In this document: positions 53,434-63,032 of the stretch, in pieces
How the letters are laid out: every line of letters begins with the position of its first letter
Numbering within the stretch: the first letter of the stretch is position 1
Assembly (NCBI RefSeq): GCF_003968655.1
Contig: NZ_RXYK01000006.1
Location: 1-64,000, forward strand
Reading direction: 5' to 3'
Length of the DNA stretch: 64,000 nt
From: Chlorobium phaeovibrioides
GTDB taxonomy: Bacteria > Bacteroidota > Chlorobiia > Chlorobiales > Chlorobiaceae
The notes under the pieces: generated by a model
Database searches by the model: none
Seen by the model: only the letters and a program-made list of their open reading frames with translations
Told to the model about the DNA's origin: nothing
Made by a program: the position numbers and the translations under genes

Positions 53434-54100
53434 GGGCGCGTTTCTGAAAGTTTCTGATGCTCTTCTGCACTCCCAGGGCAATCATCAGATTGCTGATGCT
53501 CAGCAGACTCTCTGCAGAGCCATGCAGAAGGTCGTCATGGGAGAGGGTCGGGTAGCCCCGGACCTCGGTTGCCAGATACATGCAGAAGACGGTAACCGAA
53601 ATAAAGACAAGAACAAACCAGAATCCCCCCACAGTCAGCCCTGAAAAGAGGTCCCTGTTGCGTCGCCATATGACAAGCAGCACAATCAGAAACGAAATAT
53701 AGACAACGCTTGAGAGCTGCAGGATGGCATCAAAAACATCCTCGCCGAGCCACGACTGCGGTTTTCCGGAAATCATGATTGCGCCCATGAGCGCCATGAA
53801 GCCGGCCGGAGCGGCTTTCTTTGTCTCTTTGAGAATGCTCACTGTTGCCAGAAGAAGGGAAATGCTTCCGAAAAGATTGATGATTTCCGACAGATCAAGC
53901 AGAAAGGGGACGGTGTCTGTTGTTATATGGTATGCAAGCACCGAGAGGCTTCCCGCCCAGTGGGGCAGCATGGAGAGACCCAATATGGTGACGCTCCTGC
54001 GGCCGATGAGGCGTCCGTAGCGCACAAGCAGCAGTGAGGCCGCCAGCCACTCCAGCGACGAGAAGATATGGATGATCCAGTTGGGAAAGGAGAGCAGCAT
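53372..54100 (-). CDS. Ycf49-like (DUF2499/DUF3593) membrane protein
   Basis: A 242-residue polytopic protein of unknown function with six or seven hydrophobic segments. The first half, PNWIIHIFSSLEWLAASLLLVRYGRLIGRR and GLSMLPHWAGSLSVLAYHI, resembles DUF2499, the family that contains chloroplast Ycf49. The second half, ending YPTLSHDDLLHGSAESLLSISNLMIALGVQKSIR, resembles DUF3593, whose members in cyanobacteria end with LHGLAESFLTLSNLLI-like sequence. I know these two as separate proteins in cyanobacteria, so this would be a fused form. It lies immediately downstream of bchP (adjacent base), hinting at a role near pigment or photosystem assembly. The family assignment is from memory. Confidence 0.7.
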   Translation of the reverse strand: MLLSFPNWIIHIFSSLEWLAASLLLVRYGRLIGRRSVTILGLSMLPHWAGSLSVLAYHITTDTVPFLLDLSEIINLFGSISLLLATVSILKETKKAAPAGFMALMGAIMISGKPQSWLGEDVFDAILQLSSVVYISFLIVLLVIWRRNRDLFSGLTVGGFWFVLVFISVTVFCMYLATEVRGYPTLSHDDLLHGSAESLLSISNLMIALGVQKSIRNFQKRALRDGADGRIAGGLKAPPQPF

Positions 54101-55243
54101 TTATCCTCCTTTGATCAGGTGGTAGATGTTCTTGGAGAAAATCTTCATCTGTACGCCCCATTTTGCCGGAACCATTTTTTTGTAGAGGTAGGAATCAAAG
54201 GTGATGTTCTGTACATCACGGTCGGCGCATATTGCAACAAAGCTTTCCCTCAGCCGGTCGGTTTTGTAGTAAACGCTCTGCAGCACTTCGAGGCCGAAAA
54301 AGATCGGAGCATACAGGCGGCGGAACTCCTTTTCATACTCCTGAAGAGGAGCGCCCTCCCTGATATGGCGTATCATGGCCTGCGCTCCGAGCTTTCCTGA
54401 GCGCATGGCAAAAAATATGCCCTCACCGTTTGCAGGTGTAACCAGGCCTGCAGCGTCTCCCACCAGAATGTTTTTCGCTGAGGAAAATGACTTTCTTGGC
54501 TTCATGGGGATTTTTGCCGCCTCCTCAAGAAAGGGTGCGTCGGTTATTCCAATTTTTTCAACGAATCGCTTCTGAAGGCCCTTGATGCTGTGCCGGTTGT
54601 CCTCGGTGCCGGTTCCTATCGCCAGGTGGTCGGCCTTCGGGAAAATCCAGCCATAAAAATCGGGTGAAACTTCCCCGTCAAACCAGATTTCCACCATAGT
54701 GCGAAACCGTTCAATAGAGGGGGTGTAATGGAACCGCTGCTGCATGGCAATCACCTTCAGCTCGTTTTGGGGGAAGCTCAGCTCTTCAGCGGTTTTCGAG
54801 TTCGCCCCGTCAGCTCCAATGATGTGGCGCGCCTCAAAGGGCGGGATCTTGTCGTTCAGTGTGGTGATGAGGTAGCCGTCGTCAGTCGGCATGATTGACG
54901 ACATCAGCCCTTCGCGCACCTCGGCTCCAGCTTTTTCGGCTTCGCTGCGGAGCCAGTGATCAAATTTTTCCCTGCGCACCATTCCTACGAAGCCGTTCGG
55001 CATAACCATCTCAATCGTTCGTCCTTTGGGTGAACGGGCCCGCATCCGGGAGAGCTTTTTCTCCACCAGTTCATCCGGAATCGAGAACTCCTCTATAAGC
55101 CCGAGAGGAATGGCTCCCCCGCAGGGCTTGATATTTTCGAGGTTTCTTTCAAGAAGGATCACAGAAAGGCCCGCTCGTGCAAGTTCCGCTGCGGCTACAG
55201 CCCCCGAGGGCCCTCCGCCTATGACTGCCGTATCGTATCGCAT
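54101..55243 (-). CDS. bchP: Geranylgeranyl reductase BchP
   Basis: BchP reduces the geranylgeranyl tail of bacteriochlorophyll a (or of the diphosphate) to phytyl. The 380-residue flavoprotein has the N-terminal FAD motif [32 protein letters not shown], the [13 protein letters not shown] motif of the ChlP/BchP family, and [26 protein letters not shown] as second FAD contact. The family also includes archaeal lipid reductases, but the phototroph context and neighbouring Ycf49-like gene support BchP. It starts 39 bp after the glyS stop and continues without a gap into the Ycf49-like gene. Confidence 0.93.
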   Translation of the reverse strand: MRYDTAVIGGGPSGAVAAAELARAGLSVILLERNLENIKPCGGAIPLGLIEEFSIPDELVEKKLSRMRARSPKGRTIEMVMPNGFVGMVRREKFDHWLRSEAEKAGAEVREGLMSSIMPTDDGYLITTLNDKIPPFEARHIIGADGANSKTAEELSFPQNELKVIAMQQRFHYTPSIERFRTMVEIWFDGEVSPDFYGWIFPKADHLAIGTGTEDNRHSIKGLQKRFVEKIGITDAPFLEEAAKIPMKPRKSFSSAKNILVGDAAGLVTPANGEGIFFAMRSGKLGAQAMIRHIREGAPLQEYEKEFRRLYAPIFFGLEVLQSVYYKTDRLRESFVAICADRDVQNITFDSYLYKKMVPAKWGVQMKIFSKNIYHLIKGG

Positions 55244-55282
55244 TGGTTCATCGGAATGGAGGTTATCTGAAAAACTTCCCCT

Positions 55283-56752
55283 TTATGCCATAGCGGAAGC
55301 AAGGAATGCAGCGGCCTCTGTTATGTTGATTCTCTCCTGTGCCGCTGTGTCGCGGTACCGGACGGTTATGGTGCCATCTTCAATGGTCTGGTGGTCGACG
55401 GTAAAGCAGAACGGGGTGCCGATTTCATCCTGGCGGCGGTAGCGCTTGCCGATTGAGGCAGCGTCGTCATATTGCACCAGGAACTGTTCCGACAGCTCTG
55501 CCCGGAGTTTTTCAGCCACCTCCGCCATTTCGCCCTTTTTCATCAGCGGCAGAACCGCTGCCTTGACAGGCGCAACCTTCGGCGCGAGTTTCAGCAGTAC
55601 GCGCTCCTCACCATCAATAACATCTTCATGGTAGGCGTCTGAAAGCAGAGCAAGAAAGAGCCGGTCGCAACCTGCCGATGTTTCCACCACATAGGGGGTG
55701 TAGCGCTCATTGGTTACCTGATCGACATACTCCATGTTTTTGCCGGAGAACTGCTGGTGCTGGCTCAAATCAAAATCAGTACGGGAGTGAATTCCCTCAA
55801 TCTCCTCGATGCCGAACGGGAACTCGAACTTGATGTCGTAGGCAAGGTCGGCATAGTGGGCAAGCTTGTCGTGCTTGTACCAGTGAAGTTTTTCAGGTGA
55901 GATGCCGAGTGAAGAGGTGTACCAGTTGAACCGTTCCTCCCTCCAGGCTTCAAACGCCTCCACCTGGGTGCCGGGCTTGACGAAGTACTGCATCTCCATC
56001 TGCTCAAACTCAACCATGCGGAAAATGAAATTCCCTTTCACAATCTCGTTTCTGAACGCTTTGCCAATCTGCGCAATGCCGAATGGCACCTTCATGCGCG
56101 ATGCTTCACGAACATTGTGGAAGTTGACAAAAATGCCCTGTGCCGTTTCCGGACGCAGGTATACTGTGCCGGAGGTGTCGGCAACTGCGCCCATGTCGCA
56201 CTGGAACATCAGGTTGAACTGGCGTACATCCGTCCAGTCGCCGGAACCGGTGTCGGGAGCCTTGATTCCTTCGTCAATGATAAGCGAGTAGAGCGCCTTG
56301 TTGGGGTCAGGAGCGGTGCCGGCAGCTTCATACGCACCCTGAACAGCAAGAGCCTGTTCCTCTTTGCCCTCACGGCGGAGCTTTTCAATATGGTTCTCAA
56401 TCAGGTGGTCGGCCCGGTAGCGGCGCTTTGTTGTCCGGTCGTCAATCATTGGATCATTGAAGCTTGATACATGCCCGGATGCCTCCCAAACGGTAGGGTT
56501 CATCATGATTGATGCATCAAGTCCCACAATGTTCCTGTGGCGGCGGGTCATCGCCCTCCACCAGAGATCCTTGATGTTCTTTTTCATTTCGCTGCCCAGC
56601 GGCCCGTAATCAAAGCAGGCTGAGAGGCCACCGTAGATTTCCGAGGAAGGGAAAACAAAGCCCCGCCGTTTGGCAAGTGAAACCAGTTTGTGCATAACTT
56701 TATCGGGCGCGGGCGCTGAACCCTTGACGCGTGCTGAATCGGGATTGGTCAT
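55283..56752 (-). CDS. glyS: Glycyl-tRNA synthetase, dimeric (alpha2) class II type
   Basis: The 489-residue enzyme charges tRNA-Gly. It is the single-chain alpha2 form of archaea, eukaryotes and many bacteria, not the two-subunit glyQS form. Class II motifs are visible: motif 1 region [20 protein letters not shown], motif 2 [25 protein letters not shown] and motif 3 near [16 protein letters not shown]. The C-terminal anticodon-binding domain carries [13 protein letters not shown] and [19 protein letters not shown] conserved GlyRS beginning ([22 protein letters not shown]) supports the start, though an upstream start is not excluded. Confidence 0.96.
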   Translation of the reverse strand: MTNPDSARVKGSAPAPDKVMHKLVSLAKRRGFVFPSSEIYGGLSACFDYGPLGSEMKKNIKDLWWRAMTRRHRNIVGLDASIMMNPTVWEASGHVSSFNDPMIDDRTTKRRYRADHLIENHIEKLRREGKEEQALAVQGAYEAAGTAPDPNKALYSLIIDEGIKAPDTGSGDWTDVRQFNLMFQCDMGAVADTSGTVYLRPETAQGIFVNFHNVREASRMKVPFGIAQIGKAFRNEIVKGNFIFRMVEFEQMEMQYFVKPGTQVEAFEAWREERFNWYTSSLGISPEKLHWYKHDKLAHYADLAYDIKFEFPFGIEEIEGIHSRTDFDLSQHQQFSGKNMEYVDQVTNERYTPYVVETSAGCDRLFLALLSDAYHEDVIDGEERVLLKLAPKVAPVKAAVLPLMKKGEMAEVAEKLRAELSEQFLVQYDDAASIGKRYRRQDEIGTPFCFTVDHQTIEDGTITVRYRDTAAQERINITEAAAFLASAMA

Positions 56753-56852
56753 GGTGCTGAAACAGTGTTGAAAAATGCGGCAACTGCCACAAGGGCAGAA
56801 AACAGACTAACGAATATAAGAAAGAGTGCGGGAAAATGGCAGGAAGGGTGGG

Positions 56853-57167
56853 TCAGGACTGGATTTCTGTTCTGAGCTCTATCTCTTCAAGGACGGCACT
56901 CACCCTGATGCATTGCTCAATCGGCCCCGTGTAGACTATCGACCGGCCGCTGTTGTGGACTTCCATGGTCAGCGCCTCCGCCTTTGCCCTGCTGCAGCGG
57001 ACTGCCTTGATGATCTGGAAAATCACCTCATCGAATGAGTGTTCCTCGTCATTGAACAGCACCACCCGAAATGGTTCTGAAGTTCCTACGCCGGGAATTG
57101 AGGCAAGCACTTTTGTCTCCGGCTCCGCTTCCATTGCGACCTGTGTGATCAGTATGTTTCTCTGCAT
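56853..57167 (-). CDS. clpS: ClpS-family adaptor
   Basis: ClpS delivers N-end-rule substrates to the ClpAP or ClpCP protease. The 104-residue protein has the ClpS core PFRVVLFNDEEHSFDEVIFQIIKAVRCSRAKAEALTMEVHNSGRSIVYTGPIEQCIRVSAVLEEI. Family pocket residues are largely present (Asn-Asp near the first strand, Met and His in LTMEVHNSG), although the usual NDD is NDE and the spacing to the Phe helix is short. An N-terminal tail of about 30 residues precedes the core, as expected. It lies upstream of glyS. Confidence 0.88.
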   Translation of the reverse strand: MQRNILITQVAMEAEPETKVLASIPGVGTSEPFRVVLFNDEEHSFDEVIFQIIKAVRCSRAKAEALTMEVHNSGRSIVYTGPIEQCIRVSAVLEEIELRTEIQS

Positions 57168-57262
57168 GTGAACAGTCTTTCTCTCTCGGTATTTACGGGG
57201 TTGGCTTTCTGCCGACAGTATAGATGAAAATACTGCGTCAGGAGCCGCTAAGCAAGGAGTAC

Positions 57263-58240
57263 TCAGGGGCGGAGGACGGCCGGCGAAGATGCCTGAAGCG
57301 AAAAAGATCCGCCCGGAGCCACTTCAAGCGAACATGTCAGTCCCACAGGAAGGGTCATGAGGTCACGGATGTGCCCGTAGGAGAGCCCCTGCATAACCGG
57401 GCCCCCACTGAGCATCGCCCTGCTGTAATAGGTGAAGATGCTGTTCAGACGGGCCTCCTCCTGCTCGGTGGCGGTCATCTCACCCGAAAAAGCTCCCAGA
57501 AGCATCCCTCTGCATCCTCCAAGCAGCCCTGCATTTGCAAGATGCGAGAGCATGCGGTCAATGCGATATGCCGGTTCGTTGACATCTTCCAGAAAGAGGA
57601 TCGCCCCCTGTAGATCAGGCATGTATGGGGTGCCAACCAGAGACGCAAGTACGGCGAGATTTCCCCCTATCAGCGGCCCTTCGGCCCTTCCCGGCTTAAT
57701 GCAGGTTGAATGGTGAGATGGATGGTTCTGTAGCGATCCTGCATACTCCGGGTCTGTCAGTATTCCCCAGAAATGCTCTTCCGTGTAAAGGGTCGGCTGC
57801 CAGAGCTCAGTTGCCGCCATAGGCCCGGAAAACCCGATCAGGCCTGTTTTGGCAAAAATGCCAAGCGACAAGGCCGTAATGTCGGAATAGCCCACAAGAA
57901 TTTTGGGGTTTGCTGCTATGAGGCTGTAATCAAGCTGACCCAGAAGCCTGGATGATCCGGCCCCTCCACGCAGGCAGACTATGGCGCGAACAACGGGGTC
58001 ACTGAAAAGCTTGTGAAGGTCCTCAAGTTTTTCGCCATCTGCTCTTGCCGGATCGGTGTCTATCCGGTTGAGATGCGGTGCGTGCTGCACCCTGTAGCCT
58101 TTGGATTCAAGATATGCTGTTGCCAGCCCTATCCTCTGGGGGTGTGCTGAGTGTGATGCCGGGGATACCAGAGCTATGGTGTCGCCCTTTTCAAGGGCTT
58201 TGGGTATCGTGGGATGCATCCCCGGACATGTTTGATTCAC
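57263..58240 (-). CDS. LD-carboxypeptidase (S66 family, LdcA-like)
   Basis: The 325-residue enzyme removes the terminal D-Ala from tetrapeptides during murein recycling. The S66 catalytic triad is visible: Ser in KILVGYSDITALSLG, Glu in ILFLEDVNEPAYRIDRML and His in GLSYGHIRDLMTLPVG. The N-terminal KGDTIALVSPASHSAHP and the segment RGGAGSSRLLGQLDY are typical. It starts 11 bp after atpC on the same strand. No signal peptide, so it acts in the cytoplasm. Related S66 proteins include MccF-type self-immunity peptidases, but nothing here suggests microcin genes. Confidence 0.92.
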   Translation of the reverse strand: MNQTCPGMHPTIPKALEKGDTIALVSPASHSAHPQRIGLATAYLESKGYRVQHAPHLNRIDTDPARADGEKLEDLHKLFSDPVVRAIVCLRGGAGSSRLLGQLDYSLIAANPKILVGYSDITALSLGIFAKTGLIGFSGPMAATELWQPTLYTEEHFWGILTDPEYAGSLQNHPSHHSTCIKPGRAEGPLIGGNLAVLASLVGTPYMPDLQGAILFLEDVNEPAYRIDRMLSHLANAGLLGGCRGMLLGAFSGEMTATEQEEARLNSIFTYYSRAMLSGGPVMQGLSYGHIRDLMTLPVGLTCSLEVAPGGSFSLQASSPAVLRP

Positions 58241-58251
58241 ACTGCGGGGAA

Positions 58252-58518
58252 TCAGGAAATGGTTTCAGTGAGAAGAATCGCCTTGTTGCCGCTCACCTCA
58301 AAAAAGCCATCCTTGATGGAGAAGCTTTTTTCTGTTTTATCTCCGAGCGCCAGTCTTACCGGGCCTTTTTTCAGGGCAGCAAGAAGAGGCGCGTGGTTTT
58401 TCATCACCTGAAAGAGCCCGTCAAGGCCCGGAGCGGTAACACTTGTGACCTGTCCGGAAAAATGCAGTTTCTGGGGGGTGACGATATCCAACTCAAACCC
58501 TTTATCAGATTGTGCCAT
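58252..58518 (-). CDS. atpC: ATP synthase epsilon subunit, short form
   Basis: AtpC is part of the rotor stalk of F1. At 88 residues it contains only the N-terminal beta-sandwich ([49 protein letters not shown], ending [15 protein letters not shown]) and lacks the C-terminal helical hairpin that in E. coli (about 139 residues) inhibits ATP hydrolysis. The stop is followed closely by ldcA, so the short form is real rather than truncated by an error. I recall similarly short epsilon subunits in other green sulfur bacteria. It follows atpD by 14 bp. Confidence 0.95.
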   Translation of the reverse strand: MAQSDKGFELDIVTPQKLHFSGQVTSVTAPGLDGLFQVMKNHAPLLAALKKGPVRLALGDKTEKSFSIKDGFFEVSGNKAILLTETIS

Positions 58519-58532
58519 AGTGATGGTTCAGA

Positions 58533-60090
<1,558 letters not shown>

Positions 60091-60117
60091 CTAAGTGTCC
60101 CCTGAAAAACAGGACGA

Positions 60118-60146
60118 AATATAATTTTTTTGTTAAAGATTCACAA
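60118..60146 (-). promoter_or_regulatory. Promoter of tRNA-Thr (and possibly atpDC)
   Basis: On the minus strand a -35 box TTGTGA (60146-60141) and a -10 box TATATT (60123-60118) are spaced by exactly 17 bp, placing transcription start near 60111, about 20 bp before the mature tRNA. The region is AT-rich. No separate promoter was identified between the tRNA and atpD. Confidence 0.65.
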
Positions 60147-60247
60147 AGATTAATAAAGGCGCTGTTTCGAGCTATAGAAAAAAAAGGAGAATTGATATAT
60201 TGATGATATAATTGTTACAACTGATATCCATGCCAAGGTCAATGACG

Positions 60248-60793
60248 ATGTTTACGATGATACGCCGCACAGCTCTGCTCTCTCTGGCAGCCCTTTTGAT
60301 TGTTTCCCTTTATTCCCCAGCACTTTCAGCCGCCTCACCGGCAGCTTCTTCTCTGAAAGTGCCGGCTTTCTCCGCAACCGCCCTTGACGGTCGTACAGTC
60401 AGTTCCGCAAATCTTGCCGGAAAGACCTATATCGTCAACTTCTTTGCATCATGGTGCCCCCCCTGCCGGGCTGAAATTCCTGACATGGTTGAGCTCCAGA
60501 AAGCCTACACATCAAAAGGATTCACCTTTGTCGGCATCGCCGTCAGCGACAGTGAGCCCAGCATCCGTGAATTTGTCCGCCGCAGCGGCATCAGTTATCC
60601 GGTTGTCGTCGACAACGGCTCAGTTGCCTCTGCTTTCTCGCCGCTTGTTTCCGGAGGACTTCGCTCCATTCCGACATCATTTGTAGTCAATGCATCCGGA
60701 CGCGTTACCCATGTGTTTGCCGGTGCCAGAAGCCGTGAGGCATTTAAGGTAATGATTGACGAGGCGCTTGGAAAACCAAAAACGGCAAAATGA
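60248..60793 (+). CDS. TlpA-like thioredoxin-fold protein
   Basis: An exported thiol-disulfide protein of the TlpA/ResA group (AhpC-TSA/Redoxin fold). From ATG 60248 it has 181 residues with a Sec signal peptide (MIRRTALLSLAALLIVSLYSPALSAA); starts at 60230 or 60242 are possible. The mature domain carries the active-site FFASWCPPCRAEIPDMVELQ (CPPC) and the cis-Pro near SIPTSFVVN. Such proteins reduce cysteines of apocytochrome c or other periplasmic targets. The neighbouring genes do not reveal the partner; fccA and other cytochromes of the cell could use it. Confidence 0.9.
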   Translation: MFTMIRRTALLSLAALLIVSLYSPALSAASPAASSLKVPAFSATALDGRTVSSANLAGKTYIVNFFASWCPPCRAEIPDMVELQKAYTSKGFTFVGIAVSDSEPSIREFVRRSGISYPVVVDNGSVASAFSPLVSGGLRSIPTSFVVNASGRVTHVFAGARSREAFKVMIDEALGKPKTAK

Positions 60794-60895
60794 TTCCAGC
60801 CTCCCTATGACTTTTTCATCCGCATCCACCGACGGCAGATTGCGCCTTTGGGTGTTTTTTTTTGTAACCCGCAGATAAACGATAAAGATTAAACT

Positions 60896-62761
60896 ATGAG
60901 CGCCATGCAGATCAATGCCCCCGATTTTGTCAAAAACCAGAAGCTTCTCCAGTGGGTGCAGGAGACAGCTGACCTCTGCCAGCCGGACTCCGTTTACTGG
61001 TGTGACGGATCCCAGAAAGAGTACGACACGCTCTGCCAGCAGATGGTTGAGAGCGGAACATTCATAAAACTCAACGAGGAGCTTCGTCCCAACAGCTACC
61101 TCTGCCGTTCCGACCCCAGCGATGTTGCAAGGGTTGAGGATAGAACCTACATCTGCAGCATCCGTCGTCAGGATGCCGGCCCGACCAACAACTGGGTCGC
61201 ACCCAAAGAGATGAAAGAGACTCTTCGCGGACTATACAACGGCTGCATGAAAGGTCGTACACTCTATGTCATCCCCTTCAGCATGGGACCCCTCGGTTCA
61301 CACATCGCCCATATCGGCGTTGAAATTACCGACTCCCCCTATGTTGTCACCAACATGCGCATCATGACCCGCATGGGACGCAAAGTGCTTGATCTCATCG
61401 GCACAGCCGGCGAGTTCGTCCCCTGCCTTCACTCTGTCGGAGCTCCTCTCGAGCCCGGACAGCAGGATGTGCCATGGCCCTGCAATGACACCAAATATAT
61501 CGTTCACTTCCCCGAAGAGCGCTCCATCATGTCTTTCGGCAGCGGTTACGGTGGAAATGCCCTGCTCGGCAAGAAGTGCTTTGCTCTTCGCATCGCCTCT
61601 TCCATGGCCCGCGACGAAGGCTGGCTTGCAGAGCATATGCTCATTCTCGGCGTCGAGTCTCCTGACGGTGAAAAAACCTATGTCGGCGCAGCATTCCCGA
61701 GTGCCTGCGGAAAGACCAACTTCGCCATGCTCATTCCGCCTGCAGCCTGCGACGGCTGGAAGGTGACCACCATTGGTGACGACATTGCCTGGATCAAACC
61801 CGGTGAAGATGGCCGTCTCCATGCCATCAACCCCGAGTACGGCTTCTTTGGTGTGGCTCCCGGCACTTCCATGAAGTCGAACCCGAACGCCATGGCATCC
61901 CTTTCCCGTGACAGCATCTTCACCAATGTTGCCATGACTCCGGAAGGCGATATCTGGTGGGAAGAGATGACCGACACTCCGCCTGCAGAGCTTACCGACT
62001 GGCAGGGCAACCCCTGGACCCCCGGTTGCGGCAGGCCTTCATCGCATCCGAATGCCCGCTTCACCTCAATGGCCAGCAACTGCCCCTCGCTTGACGCCGA
62101 CTGGGAAGACCCGAAAGGTGTGCCGATCAGCGCCTTCATCTTCGGCGGCCGCCGTCAGGATACCGTGCCCCTTGTCTACCAGTCCGCAAACTGGAACTTC
62201 GGTGTCTACCTTGCCGCCACCATGGGCTCCGAAAAGACCGCAGCAGCAGCTGGCACCATCGGCCAGGTTCGCCGCGATCCTTTCGCCATGCTTCCTTTCT
62301 GTGGATACCACATGGGCGACTACTTCAACCATTGGCTCCATGTCGGCCGCACCATTCAGGAGCCGCCGCGTATCTTTGGTGTCAACTGGTTCCGCAAGGA
62401 TGAGAACGGCAAGTTCCTCTGGCCGGGATTCGGCGAGAACATGCGCGTGCTCCAGTGGATTGTCGGCCGCGTCCGCGGCCGTGCCAAAGCTGTAGAAAGC
62501 CCGCTTGGCTGGATGCCGAAGTACGACGCCCTCAACTGGAGTGGCCTTGAGTCCGTGACTCCCGAGAAGTTCTCCAAGCTGATGGAGGTTGACAGCGAGG
62601 CCTGGAAGAAAGAGCTGCTCTCGCACGAAGAGCTCTTCGAGAAGATTTACGATCGTCTTCCCAAAGAGTTCCCGCACATCCGCGAGCTCATGCTCTCAAC
62701 CCTCTGGCTCTCCCCGGCTCATTGGGCCATGGCCCCCGAGCGCTTCTCCGGCGAGAACTAA
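60896..62761 (+). CDS. pckG: Phosphoenolpyruvate carboxykinase (GTP)
   Basis: PckG converts oxaloacetate and GTP to PEP, linking the reductive TCA cycle with gluconeogenesis, or runs in reverse. The 621-residue length fits the GTP-dependent family. Motifs: [34 protein letters not shown] (substrate binding), [15 protein letters not shown] (P-loop with the reactive Cys of the GTP enzymes), [15 protein letters not shown] (Mg/Mn ligands) and [15 protein letters not shown]. The ATP family has a different P-loop and is ruled out. It starts at 60896 with no strong ribosome binding site and ends before a clear terminator. Confidence 0.97.
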   Translation: MSAMQINAPDFVKNQKLLQWVQETADLCQPDSVYWCDGSQKEYDTLCQQMVESGTFIKLNEELRPNSYLCRSDPSDVARVEDRTYICSIRRQDAGPTNNWVAPKEMKETLRGLYNGCMKGRTLYVIPFSMGPLGSHIAHIGVEITDSPYVVTNMRIMTRMGRKVLDLIGTAGEFVPCLHSVGAPLEPGQQDVPWPCNDTKYIVHFPEERSIMSFGSGYGGNALLGKKCFALRIASSMARDEGWLAEHMLILGVESPDGEKTYVGAAFPSACGKTNFAMLIPPAACDGWKVTTIGDDIAWIKPGEDGRLHAINPEYGFFGVAPGTSMKSNPNAMASLSRDSIFTNVAMTPEGDIWWEEMTDTPPAELTDWQGNPWTPGCGRPSSHPNARFTSMASNCPSLDADWEDPKGVPISAFIFGGRRQDTVPLVYQSANWNFGVYLAATMGSEKTAAAAGTIGQVRRDPFAMLPFCGYHMGDYFNHWLHVGRTIQEPPRIFGVNWFRKDENGKFLWPGFGENMRVLQWIVGRVRGRAKAVESPLGWMPKYDALNWSGLESVTPEKFSKLMEVDSEAWKKELLSHEELFEKIYDRLPKEFPHIRELMLSTLWLSPAHWAMAPERFSGEN

Positions 62762-62779
62762 GAAGAACAGCAACACAAC

Positions 62780-62810
62780 AAAGAAGGGCGCCCGCAAGGC
62801 GCCCTTCTTT
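62780..62810 (+). terminator. Rho-independent terminator of pckG
   Basis: A perfect 13-bp stem (AAAGAAGGGCGCC at 62780-62792 and its complement at 62798-62810) with a 5-nt loop CGCAA ends in TTT and continues CATTCATTC. It begins 18 bp after the pckG stop. Confidence 0.9.
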
Positions 62811-62848
62811 CATTCATTCAAAAAAAGGCGGAGTAAAAATCGGGAAAA

Positions 62849-62910
62849 AGTTGGGGACACTCATGACTGAGTGTACTAATTAGTACACTCAGTCATGAGT
62901 GTCCCCAACT
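62849..62910. repeat. 62-bp perfect palindrome without spacer
   Basis: Two 31-bp arms meet at a central AA/TT (62879/62880) with no unpaired base. The left arm, 62849-62879, starts AGTTGGGGACACTC; the right arm is its exact complement. A further TCCCCAACTCT unit follows at about 62912-62922, a second partial copy of the arm tip. This resembles repeat elements of the REP/REPIN or IS200-associated type more than a terminator, because it is symmetrical and has no T run. Whether other copies exist in the genome cannot be seen here. Confidence 0.9.
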
Positions 62911-62946
62911 CTTCCCCAACTCTGTAGGGGGCTTTATGTTTTGTTT

Positions 62947-62994
62947 TTGGTTATTAACGATTGTTATGATATAATATAACTGTATCGTTATATT
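62947..62994 (+). promoter_or_regulatory. Promoter of the OmpP1-like gene with overlapping inverted repeats
   Basis: TTGGTT (62947-62952), a 17-bp spacer and TATAAT (62970-62975, consensus -10) form a strong-looking promoter. Two inverted repeats overlie it: TAACGAT (62955-62961) with ATCGTTA (62984-62990), 22 bp apart and bracketing the -10 box, and AATATAAC (62973-62980) with GTTATATT (62987-62994) around the expected start site. They are candidate operators. Confidence 0.6.
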
Positions 62995-63032
62995 GTTTTT
63001 ACAGAATCACACAACCACAAATCAGTTTCGGT

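Noticed and set aside
62849-62910. Palindrome considered as a second terminator for pckG
   Set aside because: No T run follows either arm, arms are AT/GC mixed with no loop, and a standard terminator already lies at 62780-62810.
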